Below are positions 35,749-46,751 of a stretch of 64,000 nt of DNA, one piece after another. Origin of the DNA: Symbiotaphrina buchneri (Eukaryota; Ascomycota; Symbiotaphrinales; Symbiotaphrinaceae). The position numbers and the translations under genes were made by a program. The first letter of the stretch is position 1; each line of letters opens with the position of its first letter. The stretch lies in assembly GCA_001599915.1 (NCBI GenBank), contig BCIG01000003.1, positions 682,001 through 746,000 of the forward strand, read 5' to 3'. The notes under the pieces were generated by a model. It saw only the letters and a list, made by a program, of their open reading frames with translations, was not told the origin of the DNA and made no database searches.

Positions 35749-38700
35749 TCAACGAACACTCTTCTCCTTGAAATTGGTCATCGACAGTGCAAGCGGCGTC
35801 GGCATGCCGCTGGAAGCGCCGGGCGCGGGCGTGCCCACCCTGGTTGCAGGCTGACTTCGATTGAGAGCCATATGACTCTTGACGAGATGTCCAGCTGCTA
35901 GAGCGCTGCAGAGGCTCAGTTCACCCGCAAGCACCGCTGCAGCAACAATGCGCGCTAGCTGTCGCGCATTGTCCCCAGGATTAGTGGGGTGAGCTCCCTT
36001 TACGCCCAGCATGTCGAGCATCGCGCCCTGTGGCTCCAAAATCGTACCTCCGCCAATAGTGCCGACTTCGATTGAAGGCATCGATACGCAGATCTGGAGG
36101 TTTCCATTAAGACTAGAACTGTTAGCCCAGACCTTGTAACTTCACGAATAATACACCTACTTTCTCATCGTCGTGATACAGTTGCTGCTCTCCACATTTT
36201 GGGCTGGATCTTGCCCGGTTGCAATGAAGATGGCAGTGACAATATTTGCAGCGTGCGCGTTGAACCCACCGATGCTACCGGCCATAGCACTTCCGATAAG
36301 ATTTTTGCTGGTATTAAGTTCCACAAGCGCATCGACATCGCTCTTTAGAACACTTCTCACCACATCGGCAGGAATTACTGCCTCTGCAACGACACTTTTC
36401 CCACGCCCATCAATCCAGTTGATGGCAGCTGGTTTTTTATCAATGCAGAAGTTCCCTGATACAGAGACAATAGACATGTCGTCAAAGCCGCTTTCGGTAG
36501 CCATGACATTAAGGGCGTGCTCAACACCCTTGGAGATCATGTTCATACCCATGGCGTCGCCCGTCGTAGTCTTGAAGCGTATATACAGATTGGTCCCGGC
36601 CATGGAAGTCCTCATTGATTGGAGACGAGCGAAACGACTAGTGGAGTCAAATGCCTTTTTCATGACCCTCTGGCCCTCCTCCGAATCCAGCCACAACTTC
36701 GCTGTACCGGCACGGGCAAGAGTTTCAAACCTGATACAGGGCCCTCTGGTCATTCCGTCGCCAGTTAGGACAGTTGTAGCGCCGCCACCAGCGTTGATTG
36801 CTTTACAGCCTCGATTGGTGCCCGCCACCAACACGCCTTCAGTGGTGGCCATTGGCAAGAAATAGTGTTGACCGTCGATAATGAGCGGCCCAGCAACGCC
36901 TACCGGAAGCGGCATGTACCCGATAACATTCTCACAACAAGCACCGAGTACTCGGTCGTAATTGAAGCCCTTGAATGGTAGAAGTGACGTCTCGAGAAGG
37001 CTCGTGGTTTCCGAAGTAGCCGGTGTCCTAGAAATGACCGACCTACGAATCTTCACAGCTCTAGTCGTGTCCCGCAATGTCTTCTCGAGTGCATAACCCG
37101 GAATCTTCCCACGTAACGATAGATCGACCAGTTCTTCATCGGTCAATTCAGGTGCCCTCTTCTCTAGCAGAAGACTCTCCACCTCCGCTCTTGTCCTCGC
37201 GCTCTTTCTCTCGCTAGAAGGTCCAATGTCTCGGTCGGATTGGTGCAAGGTGGTTACTTCTTTCTTTTCTCGGCCTCTCTCCGGCTCAGAAATTTGGATT
37301 GGCTGAGAGACAGCAGGAGAGTTCGGTGCCGTCATAACACTCTGTCCCACGATGTCCTGGGAGGCGGTACGATCGGGGAGCTGATGGTCCTTGATACTCC
37401 AGCGTGCTGCATTGAAAAGGTAACCATTAAGGATAAGGCTCATTGTCAAAGCAACAATGATCCACTTGCTCAGCACTGGATCTTCGAGGCTCTTCAACAC
37501 TCCGTCGATAACCTTGCCCCTGACAGCGTCCAAAAATTGGTCTGTGTATTCAACATCAAATGGAGAGGCGGAGTTCTCGGCTTCAGAAGCATAATGCACA
37601 GAAGGGTACTCCAACTCATACTTTACGGGAGGCAACACTGTGACCACAGTCGCTAATCCGTTCTCTCTTGCTGAAGAGTAGATTGTATCCAAAGCATTTC
37701 CAGCAACCTTGAATGGGTCCAGAGGCAAAGACTGCAGGACGTTAGAAAGACCAGACGCCGCAGGAGGCGCGGCGTGTCGATGCCCACCGCGGAACGGTAT
37801 GGTGGCCAGATTCAAGATGTTGATAATAATGAAGCCAGTGACCATGAGAATCTTGAACTTAGGCACACTACTATCCCGCACCTTGGACCCAAATACGACT
37901 GCAGTTATGGGAGCCTTCTCTCCTGCACCGGCATCATCGTTACCGGCCTTTGGCCAGTCATTGCTTGCAGCCACATTTTCAGCGACCCGACGGCTGACAC
38001 CGTCTTCTTCAAGGGCTTTCCGCAGCGCTACATGACGCTTTACCCGGTTGATCTCAAGTTTTATGCTCAGGATGGCGGTGTAGAACGTGAAAAGGAGCAA
38101 GCAGTCGAAAAACAAGATCCAAGCTGCGAGGAAGCAGAATTGTCTTAGCCCACCCTGGACGCCGGATGCCGCGCCTGCAACCAGGATCAATATTTCGACG
38201 AAATAGTCCCTGACAATGCCGAACCCTCTGTCCTTCACAGCGGCCTCCACTGCGTATTGAATGGAAGTGGGGGAATGTTCGCCGTTCGATGCATGGGTTT
38301 CGGACAGCGCGCTCCCCGCTTGGGTCATACGGCGGCGAGAATCCAATGAAGCAGAGAGTACGGCCTTGGTTAAGATGATTGGCTTTTCGAATCCAATTGT
38401 CACCACCAAGAAGGGTAAGCCCTCAGAGAGCAAGACCATATTCACAGGAACACCGAGCTTTGTGGTGACCGTGAGTCCGAACAGGAAAGCGAAAACGGAG
38501 GACAAGAGGACTGTGGCTGCAAGCCAGAAGTTCGAGCCCATTCTGCGCATAGACAGAAACAGGGACATAAAGGTAAGATGCATCGACAGGTAACCCAGCG
38601 TCATTATAATTATGTCAAGAGTTTCCGCATTCTATATGATTATCCCATCAGCATATGTTGTATTCACAAATGGAAATGTGACTATGGTTGCATCTCACCT

Positions 38701-39522
38701 TGAGAAGGTCGAATAACTGGCTCCAAGCGTCCTTTGCCCACCGGGTGATGTTGCTACGCGAGCTACTTCCGTGCGCTCTTGCAGCCTTCATGAGCCACAT
38801 TTTTGCTTCTACCGTGGGCTCCTGCCCCTCCCGGGCAGAGTCAATTGAAGGCGAAGAAATTGTGTCATCCCCCGGAATTTCCTGAACCGCTGCAAGAAAA
38901 TCCGCAGCTTGGTCATAAGGTATAGAATATACGAGCGTAGTGTCTTGGGACAGCGGGGAGAAAGGGTTGGACGTAGAAGGAAGCAGTTGTGCCGTCAAAT
39001 TATGAGGGATGGGAACCGCGTCCGCCAGCGGTGCGGTCAGAGGTGAGGTGCTAGAGAGTGAATTCGGGAAAACGAACGTCAACAGTGCAATATTCTGGAC
39101 AGTCTGTTCGAATTAGCATTGATCATGATATGTTGTAGGTGAGTTCAGTGGCCGTCTCGGCCGCATCGTACCTCATCCCGGGCAGGAGGTGCGCCTTCCT
39201 CATCGACCTGCCACTTCCAGCCAGTACTTTCAGAGATCCTGAGGCTACGACTCCCTTCCAACAGATAATTAATGTCACTGCGGCTAACCGAGACATCCAG
39301 ACCAGCATCGTTGTCGAACAAGCTCCCTTCAAGCAGGCCAATGTATGTCGTACTTGCCATCAACATGACGAAAACGAGTGTGTGTATGGGGTGAGAATTG
39401 GCCCTTTTTGACAGAGACAACAAGACATTCGTGATCCGACGGTTTAGCCATCCCGGCTCCGACACGGTGCCGTCTTCCTCAGACCGGTAGAACCGGGAGG
39501 GCAGCAGTGAAGATCCAAACAT
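35749..39522 (-). CDS. HMG1: 3-hydroxy-3-methylglutaryl-CoA reductase
   Basis: The ER-membrane enzyme reduces HMG-CoA to mevalonate with NADPH, the rate-setting step of sterol synthesis. Four exons, 39522-39172, 39103-38699, 38631-36161 and 36112-35749, sum to 3591 nt (1196 aa). The N-terminus has the fungal HPIH motif ([20 protein letters not shown]). The polytopic membrane part runs from [20 protein letters not shown], a sterol-sensing-type domain. After a hydrophilic linker, the catalytic domain starts near residue 810 and holds [16 protein letters not shown] (catalytic Glu), [53 protein letters not shown] (Asp) and GHLVKSHM (His). The last intron joins TTMRN to [20 protein letters not shown]. 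All introns are GT-AG. Confidence 0.97.
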
Positions 39523-41245
39523 CCTACAGACAGCTGCCTTCAGGCCAGAGGGATCTTCGCAGCAGATCCTCTCAATACTCCGTAAATTTTGAGGTGGACA
39601 GACTCAGCCTGTTCCAATTGATGGATTATTGGAACCCGGTTAATCCACACCCGATGTACGACCCCTCAGTGCGAGCTGATTAATAAGTCGGTGCAACCCT
39701 CATAGCCCAACTGTTCCGAAGCGTCGCCCGAGAAGCGTCGGTCTGTCCGTCTTCTGGTTCGGCGTGGCTAAGAGCAAGGCGTACAGAAGCCTCGAAAGGA
39801 CGGCGCCACCAGAGGTACCTTGCGAGGCCAGTGGACTATGCCCCGAAAAATGAAAATGAATGAGCGGTGGACGATGGTTAACGTCGAGTCCTGCAGCAGC
39901 CAAAGGAAGGTCGGGCAACAGGATGTTCGTTCCGCAGTGCAGACTAGGGTGCAGCTTGAGATCTGACGAGGATTCGAAATTAATATTATTCTGCCATACA
40001 CGTAAGAGGATAGTATGGTTCTGGACCTTCTATACTGTAGAGGAAGGTTTGCCTCACAGGCGGGAGGAAAGAAGGAGCAGGTTTCGTGATTTCCTGATTT
40101 CCTGGATCTTGGGGAAGATTTGTGGCAGTTGGGCCTCAAAGGGGGAATGGGCCCAACGATTGGATGGACTGCGCTTTGAAACTCTCCAGGGCAGTCCAGA
40201 CCGGCCAATAATGACGCCGAACGTTGCTGACCGCCCCCAGACCGATGCCGTGTGCGGACTAGCCCAGGCACGGCACCATGGGAAAAAGAGGCAGGTACCG
40301 AAGCCCAGGAAGTACCTACTATTCTGGTGTACCGCGTAGGGTGTATGAGGTACACACCTTACTCTCGAGCACCGTAGCGGCGTAGCGAGATTTGGGCAAA
40401 ACTGCCGATCAGGTGATTCGCGTCATCCGTGAGACAACACAGTGAACAACACAGTGGACCACGGAAAACACACAAAACACAGGACACATAGAGGAGCAAG
40501 ACGGAAGAACAAAGGCAAACGTGTCTGTCCAGTCCTTCATGCATTCCCTGTGTCCAGTCTCTAGCTCAACGGGCCCATCTCATGCGTGACTGAGTCCAGG
40601 GGCCTCTTCAACCTCGATTTCAAAGTCTGCCTTAACATTGAATGAGTCAAGCTGGCTCGTGTCTTTCCATATCTCTAATTATCTCTCTGTCGCGCGTCTC
40701 TGTCATAATATATCTGCTTATGGCGGCTATGTTTTTTTGGGCCAACAAAACGACTCAAGAAATCACTCCGCGATGGATGCCGTACGGTGAATTCTGGATG
40801 CTCGCGCTACTGAGCTTGAAAACTCCGGCATCAAGGAGATGTAACCATGTTTGACCAGCAGCGGGCAATATCCGGGTCCTGGGCAAAACAACCATCACTT
40901 GTTTCCCAATATGGGCTTCGGTAGGAGTTTCAAGAGATGGGAGGCGTCGGAGTTAATGTTCGTCTATCATCTATTGTATCTCACCTCTCACCTCACTCTT
41001 CTCATTTCTTCTTTCTCACTCCTCCCTACTCCCCCAGAAGCATCATTTTTCCTCCTCGGCCCTAGCTAGGCTCGGCAGAGTGCTTGCTGGTTGCAATCGT
41101 ACGATCAAGGCCTGTGCACTGCCCTCGAATTGGGGCTTTGAGGGTACTGCATCAAAGTTTGGTACTAGACAGGTATAGACACACTTGAAATTCCGGAAGG
41201 TTGATCTAACACAAGTGAAGTCTGCAGTTTTCCATTCCTGGCAAT
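39523..41245. other. Divergent intergenic region, 1.7 kb
   Basis: It holds the HMG-CoA reductase promoter and that of the F-box gene. ATCAGGTGAT at about 40408-40417 resembles an E-box; a direct repeat ACAACACAGTG occurs twice near 40434-40456. No reading frame is recognised. Confidence 0.5.
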
Positions 41246-43361
41246 ATGAGCAGTACACCACATGCCGTGGGGGCCGTGTTAGATCGCCGCAATGGCGAGA
41301 ATTGCGGCCATGCACCCGTTGCTATCCAGTTCCTCAAGCATTCTCCAGTATTGATGCAACCCATCGTGAAATTCGGAGCACCTTTGGTTCTCAACCTCCA
41401 AGGACTTCCGATGGAGATCCACCATCATATTGGCAAATATCTAGATGCTTACTGGCTGCTTCAGCTTTCCCGGACCTGCAAGAGCTTGAAATCGAGCTTT
41501 TCATTTCATAAAGGCAACAAAATTTGGTACCTCGTATATCCGCCCACTCTCTATCAAGATCATGAGCGGTTCCAATGGGACATTGAGCGTCATTGGTAAG
41601 TACTATGTCTTACAGCCTGCGGTCATAATCTTCTAACGAAGCAGGGCTATCTACTTGAAAAAGCAAATGGATCAATGCTCGGCCATGGCATCAGAGTCGG
41701 GGCAGGTGGAACAGTACATCATCCATTGTCCCGCACTTATGGCAGTATGTCGCTAACTTCTTATTTGCAGGCTCTCTAACTTTTGGCCCGGAAACCATGT
41801 GAAGTCGAAAGTCAAGTTGGCTGGCTTGACTTGCTTGGATGGCTTCGATATGTTCGATCCTACGGCGCTTGCAGAGCTTCAGGCCTCTGGCAAATACTCC
41901 ACTTGTCTTTCGCTTCCAGGAGACATCAGATTGCCGCAAGCAATTGTCCATAAGCAGATTGTGGGAGGCCTCTACGATTCAACCTTCAACTACATGAGAG
42001 AAATCTTGGGGTAAGTGAGCCGTTTCTTGGACGCGAGACATATACTCAGTCTCGATACACAGACATCTAGCTCAACAGCGCCGTTGCTGTATTTGCCTTA
42101 CTAAACGGAACGCCAGCGGAAGTGAAGTGTCAATCGTAGCTTGGAACTTGCTCTTTTGCCATGAATGTGTAAAAGACTACTCCGTGTGTACGTGCTCTGC
42201 GCTTCCTCCCCTACTAAACGAAGACTTATTGATTGATATAGCCACACTTTGGGTCAAGAAGTTATCCAGAAACGAAGACCTGATATCGCTGATCCAGAGA
42301 CCGGAGCTCATCGTATTCAAGTCCCAGCAGTCGCCTTGGCTATGGCTACCTGAAGTCCAGGACTTGATGAGGATGACCTCAGGCTACAATGCGGAGACGT
42401 GGGAAGCCCGGCTTGCACGTAGCCGCCAGCACGTTCTTGCACTCCAGATGGAGATGTCGCTGCGCTGGAGGGATCGTCTGAGGGTGCGCTCAGCAATCGT
42501 CGATGCCGCGAAACTTCTTTGGGAAGGAATCGATCCGAATCCCCCGACGAGGCTTCTGGCATCAGGCGAGGTGAAGATTGTACCTAGAATCGTCTATCAG
42601 GATCCGGAGAACTTCCGTGTCTTTCGGGAGCGTTTCGCGCCTACCACAAAGCTGAGCACATTTCTCTTCTCGGAACAAGCGCTCAGTGCAAGTCCGAGCT
42701 CGTTATCCAGCACTTGTTTCGATCGCTATCTCGAGGATCCCACTATGAAACTCAAGTCAGAAGAGGATTTCGCTGGCGCCGGACCTGAGTACGTTTGTAC
42801 TACTGCCGCGGGAATGCTGAACAAGCTAGTCGATTTTCATTCCCCTGAGTTTCACCATAAGTATCTTGGTGGTGGATCGGTCTCCACCTGGGTGAAAGCA
42901 GCCGAGGATTGGCACCTTGCGAGACTTGAAGATAGTCTATCGAAAGGGAAGACCTGGGCAATGAGCAATATCAATGTTGATCCAGCCTTCACCGCGAGTA
43001 AGTCTTAAACTTTGGCTCTAAATTTCCATATATTAACATTGGTCCAGGCATCATCACGCTTCGGACTGCATTGGGCTTTCCGCCCGCACCGCTTTCCCTT
43101 GCTGGGCGCCCTGAACGCAAACTTGCTTTCGGCGAGGAGGATTACAAGGCTTTTCTGCATGCTGATTACGCCGCAATTGAAGCTGAGAGGAAGCTCGAAG
43201 AGGCAAAGGAACGGTTCAACAATATTGTACGCTCGGCATGCTCGCGTTGCCCGGATTCCTCGTTGCTCTTCTTTCCCTGTGGCTTCAAGGGGCTGATCCA
43301 GCACATGAAAAATGGTCACCCGGAACTATTCTGGACAGCCTCATTTGACTCGATCAACTAA
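41246..43361 (+). CDS. F-box protein with Cys cluster
   Basis: The N-terminal segment LNLQGLPMEIHHHIGKYLDA with WLLQLSRTCKSL is an F-box, so the protein probably links a substrate to an SCF ubiquitin ligase. A Cys cluster (RRCCICLTKRNASGSE, then LLFCHECVKDYSVC) may bind zinc, and the C-terminus has SACSRCPDSSLLFFPCGFKG followed by IQHMKNGH, another possible zinc site. Exons proposed: 41246-41595, 41645-41744, 41805-42010, 42063-42997 and 43048-43361. All joins keep the frame, but the second intron is uncertain: the best-looking acceptor (TTTGCAG at 41764-41770) gives a stop, so an acceptor at 41803-41804 was used. I know no named homologue. Confidence 0.75.
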
Positions 43362-44708
43362 GGATGGCCCGCTACGTGGTCGAGTCCGCAGACGGTCTGC
43401 AGTCAGCTTGTCGCATCTCCGGTCCTCTAGCGGAGTCCTCGAGGAGATTGCTAGCCTTTGCACCTTCACTGTCGCAGCGTTGGTCGACACGCCAAATTCT
43501 TATCTTACGATCTTACGACTTTACGACTCTACGACTTACCATTCATGATTTTGCTGTTAATCTTCTTTCTTTTCATTCATTTACTGTTTCCTTGGTATCA
43601 GCGACATGGTCAACCGTGTCCCGACATCGACAGACCATGTCAGTATCTCTACTTCTTTCCTTCATGGTCTACATAAGATCGACGGAGCAAAGTATGATGA
43701 GCACGATGTCATGGCAACGTATCAAGCTCGCACCCCGCGTCATGTCATGGGGGGCGATGTCTTCGCTATTGTGCATCCTCAGGTCCCGGAAGAGATGATA
43801 CGGTCTCTGTCTTCTGGACCCGGGCTGCACGATCGCAGTCACAGCATTCATGTCACCGCTACTGTCACTGCCTCAGGGTACTGTGTCAATGCTCAAGCGG
43901 AAGTGTGTTGGCATTGTTATCTGAACATCTCCCCATCTCGTCTCTACCTTAGCATAGACGAGTGGCAGGTCATGGGTGGCTGCGAATCTTCCCAATTTTG
44001 GATTTACATTATCTTCCTATCTTGCGCCGGACAATTCGAAAAACCTTTTTCTTGGAAATCTGGGGTTGCAGGAAGCATGTAACTAACCCATACAATGAAA
44101 CATACTGTCTTCTTGAATTGCGTTCGCGAGAAAAATGCGCGTAAAAGACAGGTAACAATCCACTTATTGTAGCTCTTTGGTGAGGTCGCAGCCATAGTCA
44201 AAGTCCGAGATTCAGGACGCACACCTGCAATATCAATAGAATCTAGAGCGCGAAGGATGTGTGGAATGATGCTTGCTATTATTCGTTGCGTCCGATAGAT
44301 GCGGACGATGAAACTGGGCGCCTCAGCGCATTTCGGAGGCCTGGACAAGATGCTGACAGCCTGACATGCCTCAAGCCGGCGCACGCGCCGCCGAATTGCT
44401 GACCATGCGCAACATTATACCTGAACCAGTCTACGCAGCCTAACGGAAAGCATTCTATATTAAGTGCACCACCAGTTTGACTGCTTGTACCCTGATGCCG
44501 TGATTGCTGACCATGCTGCGACGCGGACGGGGATGGGCCAGCGACGGCGAAAGTGAGGGCGCCTTGACATCCTCCTCCCTCTCAGCCGTGACCCTCACTT
44601 ACGCTCGCGCTTCCCCTCTCTTCAGTCTGTTTAGCGGCATTGTCTCATCTTTTGTATTTCGTTTTCTTTTCTCTCTTTCTAGCGGCTATCATCTGGGGTT
44701 ACGACACC
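43362..44708. other. Intergenic, 1.35 kb
   Basis: It lies between the F-box gene and the permease. A short imperfect tandem of TTACGACT-like units is present at about 43500-43542. Frames up to 158 codons exist but match nothing I know. A CT-rich leader precedes the permease (about 44570-44690). Confidence 0.5.
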
Positions 44709-46415
44709 ATGGCTGTTCACCAAGCTCCCAACTATGGCTTGGAGAGCGATCCAGAGAAGTCTCCTGGCCTCGTCGACGAGGCAGGAGCTTCCGCAGAGGA
44801 CAGCTTGGCCATTGGAGATACAACGTATGCCCGTCTGCAGAGAGCAGCTGCCCAGCTGAAAGTGGAACTGAGGGGCATTGAACGTGTGCCGGAGACTGAA
44901 AGACATGACCGATCTCTGTTCAGCGTCGGGTCCATGGTAAGTATAACTCTTAACCCAGAACGCGGTCGTGGACTCCTTGACTGATGCTTATCAGTGGCTC
45001 TCCGCCAACATGGTCGTCAGCTCCTTTTCCATCGGAGCCATGGCCTATCCGGCGTTCTCCCTGGGATTTCTGGAAACGGTTCTGACCATCTTCTTCTTCA
45101 ACATTCTAGGCATTTTGCCTGTTTGCCTATTCAGCACCTTTGGCCCTCAATTTGGATTGCGTCAGATGGTACTGTCAAGATTCTGGTTTGGCTACCATGG
45201 CGCCAAAATCATCGCAATATTCTGCATCCTTGCCTGTATCGGTTGGTCCTCTGTGAACGTCATCATTGGCGCTCAGCTTATCAATGCCGTCAACCTCGGT
45301 GTTCCCGGCTTTGCTGGCATCATAATCATTGCGGCGTGTACCTGGTTCGTCTGTGTTTTTGGCTACAGCGTCGTCCACCACTACGAGAAATGGAGTTGGA
45401 TCCCAAGTTTCATCGTCTTCATGGTCGTTTTTGGCGAATTTGCGCACTCAGGGGTAAGCCAACTCCTCCAGCTGCTGTGCGTGATTCCGCTCTAACAACT
45501 CGAAGAAATTCTACAACATCCCATCGACATCGGGCTCTGCATCCGCCGGGTCTGTTCTGTCATTTGCTTCGTCTGTTTTCGGTTTTGCAATTGGATGGGC
45601 CAGTTATGCTGCGGACTACACGTGCTATCAACCTGTGAACCGGAGCCGGACGAAAGTGTTCTTTGCAACATTTTCTGGACTATCGTTTCCTCTACTGTTC
45701 ACTCAGATGCTCGGGGCTGCTGTTATGACCGCCTCCCTCAACGATCCTAACCACGTGAATGTCTACGGAAATGCTGGCATAGGCGGGCTTCTGGCGTCCG
45801 TCCTGATCCCATCTCTTGGGAACTTTGGCAGGTTTTGTCTAGTTATGCTGGGCCTTTCTATCATTGCCAACAATTGTCCCAATGTGTACTCGGTGTCTTT
45901 GGCCCTGCAGGTCCTCGGTCGCCCAATGCAAGCTGTTCCTCGGTTCGTGTGGACCTTTGTTGCGACGCTCGTCTATGTTGCTATCGCGATCCCGGGCTAC
46001 TCGCATTTTGAGAGCGTTCTCGCGAACTTCCTACTCATCATTGTGAGTCATCCTGTCCTCTGCTGCAGCTGTGGACCCGAGACTGATTGCCTTCAAACAG
46101 GCATACTGGCTAGCCATCTACACAGCCGTTGCGTTATCGGAGCATTTCATCTTCAAGAGAGGCTTTGGTGGCTACGATGCCTCTATCTATATGTCTCCAT
46201 CCAGACTACCACCCGGCATCGCTGCCGTCCTCGCCTTCGGCTTTGGCGTGTTCGGCGCGGTCATGGGGCTTTCCCAACCCTGGTACATTGGACCCGTTGG
46301 TCGGTTGGTCGGTGGAGACTATGGTGGTGATGTTGGCTTCGAACTGGCATTCGCGTTTGCCTCCGTTTCTTATATTGTTCTGCGTACCTTTGAAGTAAGA
46401 TATTTCCATCGTTAA
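44709..46415 (+). CDS. FCY2: Purine-cytosine permease (Fcy2/NCS1 family)
   Basis: A plasma-membrane proton symporter of the NCS1 family for cytosine and purines such as adenine, hypoxanthine or guanine. Four exons, 44709-44936, 44995-45453, 45506-46042 and 46101-46415, sum to 1539 nt (512 aa). A hydrophilic N-terminus (VELRGIERVPETERHD) leads into WLSANMVVSSFSIGAMAYPA, the conserved first helix of the family. About 12 hydrophobic segments follow, including QMVLSRFWFGYHGAKIIAIF and AIGWASYAADYTCYQPVN. The end LRTFEVRYFHR matches relatives. Introns sit in phase 0 and are 52-58 nt. Exact substrate is not determined by sequence. Confidence 0.93.
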
Positions 46416-46751
46416 AAAGTTGACCAGATGATATGCACCAGGGGGCGCTCGTTGGTTTGCCAGCACAACATATAGCTTGCTGGATTTAGTACTTGTTTTG
46501 CTGCTATGACTGCCCATGCGGACTTATTATCATTGTTGTCGTTGAACGTCACCCCAATTGCATTGGCGCAAGCCTGATTAATGTACATGGCCGAGGCAGA
46601 AATCCGTCAGACACCTCATATATGCAGTGGCTTACAGCCAAGAGGTAGAAAGATATCCATCCGAAAACACAAGCCTGTCAAGCCTGTCCCAGCATGACGA
46701 AAATGGAAATTTACATGAAAGAAAAGAAAAACTCCTCTACCTGCGGTACCC
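46416..46751. other. Convergent intergenic region
   Basis: It lies between the permease and SPA2 stops. I see no gene in it. Confidence 0.5.

Noticed and set aside
43364-44082. Overlapping plus-strand frames of up to 158 codons after the F-box gene
   Set aside because: No family features; the start of this stretch is a short tandem repeat and is likely 3' UTR or intergenic.
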